Of a stretch of 35,551 nucleotides of DNA, positions 13,601 through 18,488 are shown piece by piece. Source of the DNA: Kitasatospora sp. GP82 (GTDB lineage Bacteria; Actinomycetota; Actinomycetes; Streptomycetales; Streptomycetaceae); assembly GCF_029892105.1 (NCBI RefSeq), contig NZ_JARZAJ010000058.1, positions 1-35,551 on the forward strand. The letters run 5' to 3'. Positions within the stretch are counted from its first letter, which is position 1. The number at the start of each line of letters is the position of its first letter. The notes beneath the pieces were generated by a model. That model saw only the letters and a list, made by a program, of their open reading frames with translations. It searched no databases and was not told the origin of the DNA. The position numbers were made by a program, and so were the translations under genes.

Positions 13601-16600
13601 TCTGCAGGTGCTCCGCGACGGCGGCGGTCGTCGGGTGGTCGAACAGCAGCGTGGCGGGCAGGCGAAGGCCCGTCACCGCCGCAAGCCGGTTGCGCAGCTC
13701 GACCGCCGTCAGCGAGTCGAATCCCAGCTCCCGGAACGCCCGGCTGACATCGACGGTGTCGACGGAGGCGTGCCCCAGCACCATGGCGACCTCGGCCCTC
13801 AGCAGGTCGAGGAGGACACGGCCCTGCTCGGCCGCCGACAGCCCGGCCAGGCGCTCCCGCCAGGGCGAGGAGCCGCCCCGCACGCCCCCCGCGATCGCAC
13901 CCGCACCCTCCAGGACCCGGCCCACCTCGGGCAGTTCACCGATCGTCGGGTTGGGCCGCGCCGCCGTCAGGACGGGGGCGAGCGCGCTCCAGTCCAGGTC
14001 GGCGACGGTCACACAGGTCAGGTCCTGGGCAACCGCCCGTTGCAGGGCGGCGATCGCCAGATCGGGGGCCATCGGCACGATGCCGCCACGGCGCATCCGG
14101 TCGGCCGGCATACCGGTGCCCGCCGCCATGCCCCGGTCGGCCCACGCTCCCCAGGCGATGGAGGTCGCCACCGAACCCTCGGCCCTGCGCTGCTCGGCGA
14201 GGGCGTCCAGGAAGGCGTTGGCCGCCGCGTAGTTGGCCTGCCCGGCGTTGCCCAGCACGCCGACGATCGAGGAGAACAGCACGAACATGGCCGGCTTGTG
14301 CCCGCGGGTCAACTCGTCGAGGTTCCTGGCCGCTTCGGCCTTCGCCCGCAGGACGGTGTCGAAACGCTCGACGGTCAGCGACTCCAGCACACCGTCGTCC
14401 AGCACACCCGCGGCGTGCACCACACCGCTCAGCGGGACGTCCGCCGGAATCCCGTCGAGCAGCCGTGCGAGCGCATCCCGGTCCGCGACGTCGCAGGCCG
14501 CCACCGTGACCCGGGCCCCGAGGGCCGTCAGCTCGGCCTCCAGCTCGGCCGTTCCTTCGGCCGTCCCACCGCGCCGGCTGACGAGCAGCAGATGCTCGGC
14601 GCCGGCACCCGCCAGCCAACGCGCCACCCGCGCGCCCAGCGCACCCGTACCGCCGGTCACGAGCACGGTTCCGCGCGGGGCCGTCCAGCTGTCCGCCGCA
14701 CCGCCTTCGGCCGGGATCCGCACGATCCGGCGGGCGAATACACTCGAACCACGCACCGCGATCTGGTCCTCGGCCGCGCCCGCGCCCGCGAGCACACCGG
14801 CCAGCCGGGAGGCGACCCGGCCGTCCAGCACCGGCGGCAGGTCGATCAATCCGCCCCAGCTCCGCGGGTACTCCAGCGCGGCCACCCGGCCCAGGCCCCA
14901 CACCTGAGCCTGAACGGGACCGGTCGGCGCGTCCGAGCGGTCGACCGACAGCGCTCCCCTGGTCACGCACCACAGCGACACCTCGGCAGCTGCCTGCTCC
15001 AGGGCCTGGAGCAGCTCGCCGGTGGCGGCCAGGCCGCGCGGCACTGCCGAGAACCCGGGGTGCGGCCGCTCGTCCAGCGCCAGGAACGACAGCACGCCGA
15101 CGACCGGCTGCCCGGCCAGAGCCTCACGGACCCGGTCCGCCATCGTGCCGCTGCCGTCGGCCTCGGTCGGCGAGAGCACAAGGCGCTCGGCCTGCACTCC
15201 CCGGCCGGCCAGGCCGTCCAGCAGAGCCGCGACCCAGTCGTCGTGCGCCGCGCTGTCCGGGACCAGGACCAGCCAACGACCCGCTGCCACCGCGTCCGTG
15301 ACGCCGCTCGCCGCGGTCCAGGTCGTCCGGTAGCCCCAGCCGTCCAGCGTGGACTGGACCCGTCGCCGGGCCCGCCACGACGCCAACGCCGGGAGCAGGC
15401 TGTCGAGCGAGGCCTCGGCGGCCTCTCCCTCGATCCCAAGTACGGCGGACGCCGCCCGCAGATCCCCGCGCTCGACCGCTTCCCAGAAACCGGCCTCCAC
15501 CGCGTCCACCACGGGAGGCAGTTCACCGGTTTGCGCACCCAGCCCATCGGCGGGCAGCCAGAACCGCTGATGCTGGAAAGCGTAGGTGGGCAGGTCCACC
15601 TGGCGGGCGCCGGTCCCGGCGAACAGCGTGGTCCAGTCCACCTTCACCCCGTGGACGTGCAGTCGCGCCAGCGCATGGAGGGCCGTCGTCTCCTCGTCCC
15701 GCTCCTTGCGCAGCACGGGAACGAGCAGCACGCCCTCGTCGGCGAGGGATTCGGCGGCCATCGCCGACAGGACGCCGTCCGGGCCCAACTCCAGGAACCG
15801 GGCCACACCCTGTCCGGAGAGCCACTCGACACCGTCGGCGAACCGCACTGCCTCGCGGACGTGGCGCACCCAGTAGTCCGGGGAGCGCAGTTCCTCGCTG
15901 GTGGCGAGTGCACCGGTCAGGTTGGACACCAGGGGAATGGTGGGCGCCTGAAACGACAGGCCCTCCAGGACCCGGCCGAACTCTTCGAGCATCGGGTCCA
16001 TCAACGGCGAGTGGAACGCGTGCGAGACCCGCAGCCTCGACACCTTACGACCCTGTGCCTCGAAGTGGGCACGGATCGCCTCCACCGCCTCCTCGGCACC
16101 GGAGACCACCACCGACGACGGGCCGTTGACCGCCGCGACCGACACCAACTCACCCAGCAACGGCAGAACTTCATCCTCACCGGCCTGAACCGCGAGCATC
16201 GCCCCACCCGCCGGCAACGCCTGCATCAACCGACCCCGAGCCGCCACCAACGCACACGCGTCCGCCAGCGAGAACACCCCGGCCACATGCGCCGCAGCCA
16301 CCTCACCGATCGAATGCCCCGCCACGAAGTCCGGCCGCACACCCCACGACCGAACCAGCCGGAACAGCGCCACCTCGACGGCGAACAACCCCGCCTGCGC
16401 ATAGACGGTCCGGTTCAGCAGACCCTCGTCCTCACCCCAGACAACCTCACGCAACGGCCGGTCCAGATGCTTCTCCAGCCCCGCACACACCGCATCGAAC
16501 GCCTCCGCGAACACCGGGAACCGCCCGTACAACTCCCGACCCATACCCAGCCGCTGAGACCCCTGACCCGAGAACAGGAACGCCACGGGGGTCTTGGCGG

Positions 16601-18284
16601 CCACTGCCGCGACGAGTGCGGCGGCGGTCCGGCCCTCTGCGAGGGCGTCCAGGCCCTTCAGGAGCTCCTCGCGATCGTCGGACGCCACTGCGGCGCGGTG
16701 CTCCATGAGAGCCCGGCCGGTCGCCAGGGAGAAGGCGATGTCCGTCGGGGCGAGCTCGGCGCGCGTCCTGACGTGCGCGGCCAGCCGCCCGGCCTGGGCA
16801 CGCAGGGCCTCCTCGTTCCTCGCCGACAGCAGCCACGGCAGCACCGCCGCCCGGGCGTCCGAGGACTCCCGCTCGGGGACGGCCCCGGGCTCGGTCTCCG
16901 GCGCCTGCTCGATGATCACATGAGCGTTGGTCCCGCTCACCCCGAACGAGGAGACGGCCGCCCGCTGCGGCCATGCGTTGTCCGGCCAGGCGGTCTGCTC
17001 GGTGAGGAGTTCCACCGCCCCCACCGACCAGTCGACGTGCGGCGACGGCGCGTCCACATGCAGCGTCCTCGGCAGCACACCGTGCCGCATCGCGAGGACC
17101 GTCTTGATCACGCCGGCGACACCGGCCGCAGCCTGCGTGTGACCGATGTTCGACTTCAACGACCCGAGCAGCAACGGGCGTTCGCGGTTCTGCCCATAGG
17201 TGGCCAGCAGGGCCTGCGCCTCGATCGGGTCGCCGAGCCGGGTGCCGGTGCCGTGCGCCTCCACCACGTCGACCTCATCGGCCGACACCCCGGCGTCGGC
17301 CAGGGCCTGACGGATGACGCGCTGCTGCGAAGGACCGTTGGGCGCGGTCAGCCCGTTGCTCGCACCGTCCTGGTTGACCGCTGTACCGCGCACCACGGCC
17401 AGCACCCGGTGACCGTTGGCGCGGGCGTCGGACAGCCGTTCCACCAGCAGCACGCCGGCGCCCTCGCTCCACGCGGTGCCGTCGGCCGCCGCCGCGAACG
17501 GCTTGCACCGGCCGTCCGGGGCGAGCCCGCCCTGACGAGAGAACTCCACGAACATCTGCGGCGTCGACATCACCGTCACGCCACCCACCACCGCGAGAGC
17601 GCACTCCCCGCGCCGCAGCGACTGCACCGCCAGGTGCAGGGCCACCAGCGAGGACGAGCACGCCGTGTCCACCGTCACCGCCGGCCCTTCCAGGCCGAGC
17701 ACATAGGAGATCCGGCCGGAGGCGACGCTGACGGTGTTTCCGGTCAGCAGGTGGCCCGCGACCTCGTCCTGCCGCAGCCCGGGAGCCGAGGAGGCCGAGT
17801 CGTACCCGCCATGACCGGCGCCGATGAACACTCCGGTCTGCGTGCCGTGCAGCGACTCGGGCGGGATACCGGCCCGCTCGACCGCCTCCCAGGCGGTCTC
17901 CAGCACCAGCCGCTGCTGCGGGTCCATCGCCAGCGCCTCACGCGGCGAGATCCCGAAGAACCCGGCGTCGAAGTCGCCCGCGTCATGGAGGAAACCGCTC
18001 TCGCGGGTGTAGGTGGTCCCCTGGCGCGAGGGGTCCGGGTCGAACAACGCGTCGAGGTCCCAGCCGCGTTCGGTCGGGAAGCCCGAGACCGCGTCGGTCC
18101 CGCCGATGAGCAGTTCCCACAGCTCCTCCGGAGACCGGACCCCTCCCGGGTACCGGCACGCCATCCCGACGATGGCGATGGGCTCCCGGCTCTTCTCACT
18201 GACCTCCCGCAGCTGTTCGCGAGTCTCGTGAAGGTCTGAGATCGCCCGCTTCAGGTAGTCGCGGAGCTTCTCCTCGTTCGACAT
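1686..18284 (-). CDS. P2: three-module type I PKS (KS-AT-KR-ACP / KS-AT-DH-ER-KR-ACP / KS-AT-DH0-KR-ACP) with docking domains at both ends
   Basis: A 5532-aa megasynthase starting at the ATG 18284. Residues 1-32 form a class 1a docking helix (EEKLRDYLKRAISDLHE), so it receives its chain from another subunit. Module 1 uses malonyl-CoA; modules 2 and 3 use methylmalonyl-CoA (YASH motifs). All three KSs, ATs and ACP serines are present and all KRs keep their tyrosine. Module 2 has a complete reducing loop; the DH of module 3 has lost its catalytic Asp. Predicted additions are a beta-hydroxy unit, a fully reduced alpha-methyl unit and a beta-hydroxy alpha-methyl unit. Residues about 5462-5532 are a C-terminal docking domain ending DDEMFDLIDKELGLA. 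There is no TE, so the chain goes on to another subunit, most simply P1, which starts 51 bp downstream. It is probably transcribed from its own promoter. Confidence 0.98.
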   Translation of the reverse strand: MSNEEKLRDYLKRAISDLHETREQLREVSEKSREPIAIVGMACRYPGGVRSPEELWELLIGGTDAVSGFPTERGWDLDALFDPDPSRQGTTYTRESGFLHDAGDFDAGFFGISPREALAMDPQQRLVLETAWEAVERAGIPPESLHGTQTGVFIGAGHGGYDSASSAPGLRQDEVAGHLLTGNTVSVASGRISYVLGLEGPAVTVDTACSSSLVALHLAVQSLRRGECALAVVGGVTVMSTPQMFVEFSRQGGLAPDGRCKPFAAAADGTAWSEGAGVLLVERLSDARANGHRVLAVVRGTAVNQDGASNGLTAPNGPSQQRVIRQALADAGVSADEVDVVEAHGTGTRLGDPIEAQALLATYGQNRERPLLLGSLKSNIGHTQAAAGVAGVIKTVLAMRHGVLPRTLHVDAPSPHVDWSVGAVELLTEQTAWPDNAWPQRAAVSSFGVSGTNAHVIIEQAPETEPGAVPERESSDARAAVLPWLLSARNEEALRAQAGRLAAHVRTRAELAPTDIAFSLATGRALMEHRAAVASDDREELLKGLDALAEGRTAAALVAAVAAKTPVAFLFSGQGSQRLGMGRELYGRFPVFAEAFDAVCAGLEKHLDRPLREVVWGEDEGLLNRTVYAQAGLFAVEVALFRLVRSWGVRPDFVAGHSIGEVAAAHVAGVFSLADACALVAARGRLMQALPAGGAMLAVQAGEDEVLPLLGELVSVAAVNGPSSVVVSGAEEAVEAIRAHFEAQGRKVSRLRVSHAFHSPLMDPMLEEFGRVLEGLSFQAPTIPLVSNLTGALATSEELRSPDYWVRHVREAVRFADGVEWLSGQGVARFLELGPDGVLSAMAAESLADEGVLLVPVLRKERDEETTALHALARLHVHGVKVDWTTLFAGTGARQVDLPTYAFQHQRFWLPADGLGAQTGELPPVVDAVEAGFWEAVERGDLRAASAVLGIEGEAAEASLDSLLPALASWRARRRVQSTLDGWGYRTTWTAASGVTDAVAAGRWLVLVPDSAAHDDWVAALLDGLAGRGVQAERLVLSPTEADGSGTMADRVREALAGQPVVGVLSFLALDERPHPGFSAVPRGLAATGELLQALEQAAAEVSLWCVTRGALSVDRSDAPTGPVQAQVWGLGRVAALEYPRSWGGLIDLPPVLDGRVASRLAGVLAGAGAAEDQIAVRGSSVFARRIVRIPAEGGAADSWTAPRGTVLVTGGTGALGARVARWLAGAGAEHLLLVSRRGGTAEGTAELEAELTALGARVTVAACDVADRDALARLLDGIPADVPLSGVVHAAGVLDDGVLESLTVERFDTVLRAKAEAARNLDELTRGHKPAMFVLFSSIVGVLGNAGQANYAAANAFLDALAEQRRAEGSVATSIAWGAWADRGMAAGTGMPADRMRRGGIVPMAPDLAIAALQRAVAQDLTCVTVADLDWSALAPVLTAARPNPTIGELPEVGRVLEGAGAIAGGVRGGSSPWRERLAGLSAAEQGRVLLDLLRAEVAMVLGHASVDTVDVSRAFRELGFDSLTAVELRNRLAAVTGLRLPATLLFDHPTTAAVAEHLQTGMLGGQGSAAALLPATASAAAGDDPIAIVAMACRFPGGVTTPEEFWELVSGGVDGISSLPTDRGWDTEGLYDPDPDHPGTSYVREGGFITDLAGFDAGFFGISPREALAMDPQQRLLLETAWETVERAGIAPDTLRGSATGVFVGSNFQDYRTILDETAEEVTGYLLTGNAASVVSGRLSYAFGFEGPAVTVDTACSSSLVALHLATQSLRRGECSLALVGGVTVMSTPNIFVEFSRQRGLAPNGRCKPFAAAADGTGWAEGVGLLLVERLSDARRNGHQVLAVVRGSAVNQDGASNGLTAPNGPSQQRVIRQALADAGLTTADVDAVEAHGTGTRLGDPIEAQALLATYGQDRRHPLLLGSVKSNIGHTQAAAGVAGVMKMVLAMRHGVLPRSLHIDEPSPHVDWSAGAIELLAEPGAWPEADRPHRAGVSSFGISGTNAHVILEAAPEPEPAAVQSAAVQGGSAPTVLPWVLSAKSPEALREQARRLAAQVRADAEPDLTGIAYALATTRTAMDRRAAVVAADRDGFLAGLDALAEEQPFPGVREGFFEGQGETVFVFPGQGSQWTGMALELLDTSPVFAERMRECATALAQYTDWSLFDVLRSAPGAPSLERVDVVQPVLFAVMVSLAELWRAHGVEPAAVVGHSQGEIAAACVADALSLDDAARVVALRSRALTVLAGLGGMVSVSDAVERVSTRLLPWGERLWVAAVNGPSSVVVSGEPDALDEMIAACERDGIRARRVPVDYASHSAQVERIEQELLTVLAPIAPRSADIPFYSTVGGAPIDTAGLDAAYWYRNLRHTVRFEQATRALLADGYRVFIEVSPHPVVTTGVQETVEAVGTPAAATGTLRREEGGLERFLLSLADARNHGTRVDWEVFFAAVPARRAELPTYAFQHQRYWPRPVEAAGDVASAGLGSLDHPLIGASVELARGDGLVATARWSLRTHPWLADHAVSGTVIVPGAALVEAVIRVGDELGSGRVEELTLHAPVLLPERGEIQVQIAVSAPDESGLRPVTLHTRSAEAEAVEGGEVWIRHATGLLGASSAETPDELGSWPPQGARPVAVEDFYGELRENGYEFGPVFQGVRAAWRHGRDVYSEVVLPDQAQPDAARFGMHPALLDAALHASRLAPGSDEDGPTRLPFSWTGVSLHATGATTLRVRLSATGPDAVSVFMADPSGRPVASIDSLVVRPVAAGSLDRASDAVRDALFRLEWTALPTAQRAATEPARWALLGGDHTSATAALAEGGVLLSSWEDLDPPAADGAPAAVVVLAAHPEPAAGSSLPETASGALERVLALLRTWLADDRFAATRLVLVTRGAVAADPGEDVRDLPGASLWGLVRSAQTENPGRIVLVDIDGHPASWQALPGAVETAEPQLALRQGTAHVPRLARTHAAGALTVPATGAMPWRLEIPEKGSIDNLALLPCPEAAAPLEPGQVRLDVRAAGLNFRDVLNSLGMYPGGAEFLGSEAAGVVTETGDGVTALAPGDRVMGMVPGGFGTQAVADHRVLVRIPQGWSFAQAASVPVVFLTAYYALRDLAALAEGESVLVHAAAGGVGMAATQLARLWGAEVYGTAGEHKQELLRAEGWPAQRLASSRTLDFEEHFRTATDGRGVDVVLNSLAGEFVDASLRLLRPGGRLIEMGKTDIRDADEVARTHRGAGYRAFDLKEAGPERIRQMLAELVDLFERGLLHPLPVTAWDIHHAREAFRHVSHARHVGKVVLTVPRAWDPEGTVLITGGTGELGGLLARHLVAEHGVRHLLLTSRRGQDSPGAQALRDELAEHGATVTLAACDMADRDAAGRLLASVPEEHPLTAVVHAAGVLDDGVLTSLTPERLRTVLRPKVDAAWHLHELTRDLDLADLVLFSSAAGVLGSAGQANYAAANTFLDGLAQHRRVHGMPTTSLAWGLWAQASGMTGHLDDADLARARQSGGLALSTPDGLALFDAALAARRSLLVPVRLDLAPLRSREQSAVPAVLRALLRGPARRTVDAAQHASGTDGLRRRLAELPAAERHALVLDLVTTHAATVLGHASAGLVHAGRAFRDLGFDSLTAVELRNRLATGTGLRLPATLVFDYPTPTALADYLKGRLCDDGGEPAVPTAPTATTDEPVAIIGMACRYPGGVRSPEDLWTLLSTGTDAIAGFPTDRGWDLDRLYDAVPDHPDASRTLEGGFLYGAAEFDADFFGISPREALAMDPQQRLLLETAWEAAERAGIDPKALRGSRTGVFAGLSSSDYTARVTEIPDELAGYVNNGNAASVVSGRVAYSLGLEGPAVTVDTACSSSLVALHLAVQSLRQGECSLALAGGVTVMSSPAIIVDFSRQRGMAADGRCKPFASAADGTGFAEGVGLLVVERLCDALRNGHQVLAVVRGSAINQDGASNGMSAPNGPAQQRVIRQALAAAGLSAAEVDAVEAHGTGTRLGDPIEAQALLATYGQDRAGGHPLHLGSIKSNIGHAQAAAGVAGVMKMVLAMRNGVLPRSLHIDAPTPHVDWSSGAVSLLGEQTAWPRTERPRRAGVSSFGISGTNAHVILEQAPQGQEPEDRAPRADAAPGEEVPARPVPWVLSARSARALRGQARALLAHLDAPSAAAPAPLDVAASLVTRRSTLEHRAVVIGADHDELLSKLRAFAEGTPAPGVVHGRHSAGRDRKAVLVFPGQGSQWARMGVELLDSSPEFADRIAECEQALAPWVDWSLREVLRGAQGAPDLERVDVAQPALWAVMVALAEVWRAHGVQPAAVLGHSQGEIAAACVAGALSLPDAARVVAVRSKAIADGLSGHGGMVSVAAPHDEVVTRLRHWAGRISVAAVNGPSSVVVSGEPDALDELIAAYTRDGVRARKIPVDYASHSAQVERIRDTLLTDLAGLQTHESRIPFFSTVTGDWLDRDTRLDASYWYENLRRTVRLEESLRALLRQGHDVFIESSPHPVLTPGIEDTIAAVEADAVAIGSVRRDDGGRERLLTSLAEAHVHGVRVDWRNTVEGGRPVDLPTYAFQRERYWLEAAPGTDGRSSQADPAGLTTVVRLASDDTVVLTGAIGLDTQPWLAEHRVLDSAVVPGTVLADWAVHAGDESGCEVVDELAELMPLVLPEDGTVDIQVTVGAPAQDTGLRPIAVYSRATGAAADTVWTRNATGALAATARIPDPAQRQDWPPRDAHPLDIEPLYQRLAEHGHDHGPLLRTVRALWQRDGEMFAEVMLTEDAQADAARFRVHPALLQPVLALATADSTPELPVAWRGLSVHATGATRLRVRLTPVPDGTFAVTATDRTGAPVFTIDSVTTQPVPEERLTAAGAARRDALFHVEWIRPTDSGGTYRPTGAWAVLGGDHRLAAAVEHTGVQVQEFQDLPALRTALDSGTVAAAPETVVLSLAPATAADGAAATHRCVQELLHLAQQWLGDARLAASRLVLVTRGAVATGPDDEVRAPALADAAVWGLIRSAQSEHPGRFLLVDLDGDEASEAALTTATAGAVAAGESQLAVRAGTVTVPRLLRVNRADERPTAPVWRWDAAGDGTVLITGGTGTLGGLLARHLVARHGVRHLVLTGRRGIAAPGAETLRDELAAMGARAVVVACDAADRDQLADVLGRIPAEHPLTAVVHAAGVLQDGLLENLTAGQVERVLRPKVDAAWNLHELTRTSDLSAFVLFSSFAGVVGGLAQANYAAANSFLDALAHHRRAQGLTAVSLAWGYWGDSSEMTGTLDRVDLARFARSGMLPLSAGHGLGLLDAASGVDSPLLVPVRLDLRTLGSSGEVPSLLRKLATNQQVSLRRSVTDAVATGPAPRDTPAGQGLRQQLTGLSEAKQESVLLQLLIGHVATVLGHGSAEAIEAERGFLDLGMSSLTAVELRNRLNAETGLRLPTTAIFDHPTPAGLARHLRTALGAELGTEPGADSATAPAAPVFAELEDLETAVSMFELDADVRARLITRLKSLQWKLDDVDEDQPEEAGDAADLAASTDDEMFDLIDKELGLA
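1689..1901 (-). other. P2 C-terminal docking domain
   Basis: About residues 5462-5532. A helical pair (LEDLETAVSMFELDADVRARLI, TRLKSLQWKLDDVD) is followed by an acidic linker and the terminal helix STDDEMFDLIDKELG. This is the class 1a pattern: dimerising helices, then a helix that binds the coiled coil at the N-terminus of the next subunit. It best suits an N-terminus with basic residues, such as that of P1 (DKLRDYLKK). Confidence 0.9.
1965..7262 (-). other. P2 module 3: KS-AT(methylmalonyl)-DH(inactive)-KR-ACP
   Basis: KS about 3675-4101 (C3847). AT about 4217-4565 (S4309; YASH 4410-4413, methylmalonyl-CoA). DH about 4580-4845: H4612 is present, but the G of HxxxGxxxxP is D4616, the GPxFQ motif reads GPLLR, and HPALLQPVLA places Q4780 (codon 3947-3945) where the catalytic Asp belongs and A4784 where His/Gln belongs. 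KR about 5074-5255: TGGTGTLG, LQD 5166-5168 in place of LDD, Y5223; probably active and B-type. ACP about 5366-5440: the carrier site reads GMSSL, with S5401 as the likely phosphopantetheine serine and S5400 in place of the usual Asp. Predicted output is a beta-hydroxy alpha-methyl unit. Confidence 0.92.
7320..13532 (-). other. P2 module 2: KS-AT(methylmalonyl)-DH-ER-KR-ACP, fully reducing
   Basis: KS about 1585-2010 (C1758). AT about 2119-2465, with GHSQGE (S2210) and YASH 2310-2313, both typical of methylmalonyl-CoA. DH about 2484-2757: H2517 in HAVSGTVIVP, GYEFGPVFQG, D2686 and H2690 in HPALLDAALH; intact. ER about 2973-3294: NFRDVLNSLGMYPG with Y3025, and the cofactor motif HAAAGGVGMA at 3116-3125; intact. 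KR about 3297-3475: TGGTGELG, LDD 3389-3391, Y3446. ACP about 3580-3655 with S3616. Predicted output is a saturated alpha-methyl unit. The ER tyrosine hints at a 2S methyl branch by the usual rule, which I apply only tentatively. This module serves as the in-window reference for judging the damaged DH and ER domains. Confidence 0.94.
13605..18185 (-). other. P2 module 1: KS-AT(malonyl)-KR-ACP
   Basis: KS about 34-461, with C209 in TACSSS and H344 in EAHGTGT, so it is an extending KS and not a KSQ loader. AT about 569-905, with GHSIGE (S658) and HAFH 755-758, which indicates malonyl-CoA. KR structural part about 930-1200 and catalytic part 1205-1385: TGGTGALG, LDD 1295-1297, Y1352 in QANYAAAN; active, B-type. 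ACP about 1488-1560 with S1524 in GFDSL. Predicted output is a beta-hydroxy unit without a methyl branch. The AT belongs to the same family as the P3 ATs but is not part of their near-identical repeat set. Confidence 0.94.
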
Positions 18285-18295
18285 CAGGATGTCAA

Positions 18296-18301
18296 CCTCT
18301 C
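18296..18301 (-). promoter_or_regulatory. Ribosome binding site of P2
   Basis: GAGAGG lies 11 nt before the ATG at 18284. Together with the docking helix that starts at that ATG (MSNEEKLRDYLKR), it decides the start against the in-frame ATG 44 codons upstream at 18416. Confidence 0.7.
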
Positions 18302-18384
18302 GGGGTGAGATGCCGGGAATGCCGGTCGGGAAAGGTCCTGCGGCGCGGTCCGACCCGTGTCCCGCCCAGTCTGGCCACTGCGGA

Positions 18385-18400
18385 CTCCGGTTTTCCCTAG
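18385..18400 (-). promoter_or_regulatory. Candidate PAS-LuxR (PimM-type) operator upstream of P2
   Basis: The minus strand reads CTAGGGAAAACCGGAG. The published consensus for PimM and its relatives in polyene macrolide clusters, as I recall it, is CTVGGGAWWTCCCBAG; this site fits 14 of 16 positions, with the left half CTAGGGA perfect. It lies 100 nt upstream of the P2 ATG and 16 nt past the terminator stem, the right place for an activator site near a promoter -35 region. The match was made by eye and binding is inferred. Confidence 0.5.
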
Positions 18401-18416
18401 AGACGGGCACGAACAA

Positions 18417-18450
18417 GGCGCACCGGACACCCTGGGGTGCCCGGTGCGCC
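18417..18450 (-). terminator. GC-rich hairpin terminator after P3
   Basis: On the minus-strand RNA, GGCGCACCGGGCACC pairs with GGTGTCCGGTGCGCC: a 15-bp stem with a single G-U wobble and a 4-nt loop (CCAG), followed by TTGTTCG. The stem starts 38 nt past the P3 stop codon. There is no real U-run, which is common for actinomycete terminators. It should separate the P4-P3 transcript from P2. Confidence 0.8.
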
Positions 18451-18488
18451 CGGTCCTCGATCTTTCGGTACGTCGGTCAGTGCGTGCG

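Larger units (their letters stand above)
18285..18416 (-). promoter_or_regulatory. Leader and probable promoter region of P2
   Basis: 132 bp between the terminator and the P2 start codon. Because the hairpin should end upstream transcription, P2 probably needs its own promoter here. Besides the PimM-like site, I see only a weak -10-like CAGACT at 18373-18368 and no convincing -35 box. The phase of P2 stays open across this stretch up to an ATG at 18416, but the peptide it would encode resembles no PKS N-terminus. Confidence 0.5.

Noticed and set aside
7101..18239. Further long plus-strand frames (7101-11765 and 13608-18239)
   Set aside because: Antisense shadows of P2 with the same Gly/Arg-rich composition and no conserved motif.
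18290..18295. TTGACA on the minus strand as a -35 box
   Set aside because: It lies only 5 nt before the P2 start codon, overlapping the ribosome-site spacer, so it cannot serve as a -35 element for P2.
18285..18416. In-frame ATG at 18416 that would lengthen P2 by 44 residues
   Set aside because: The extra peptide resembles no PKS N-terminus, would cover the operator-like site, and has the terminator directly before it. The ATG at 18284 has a ribosome site and starts the docking helix.
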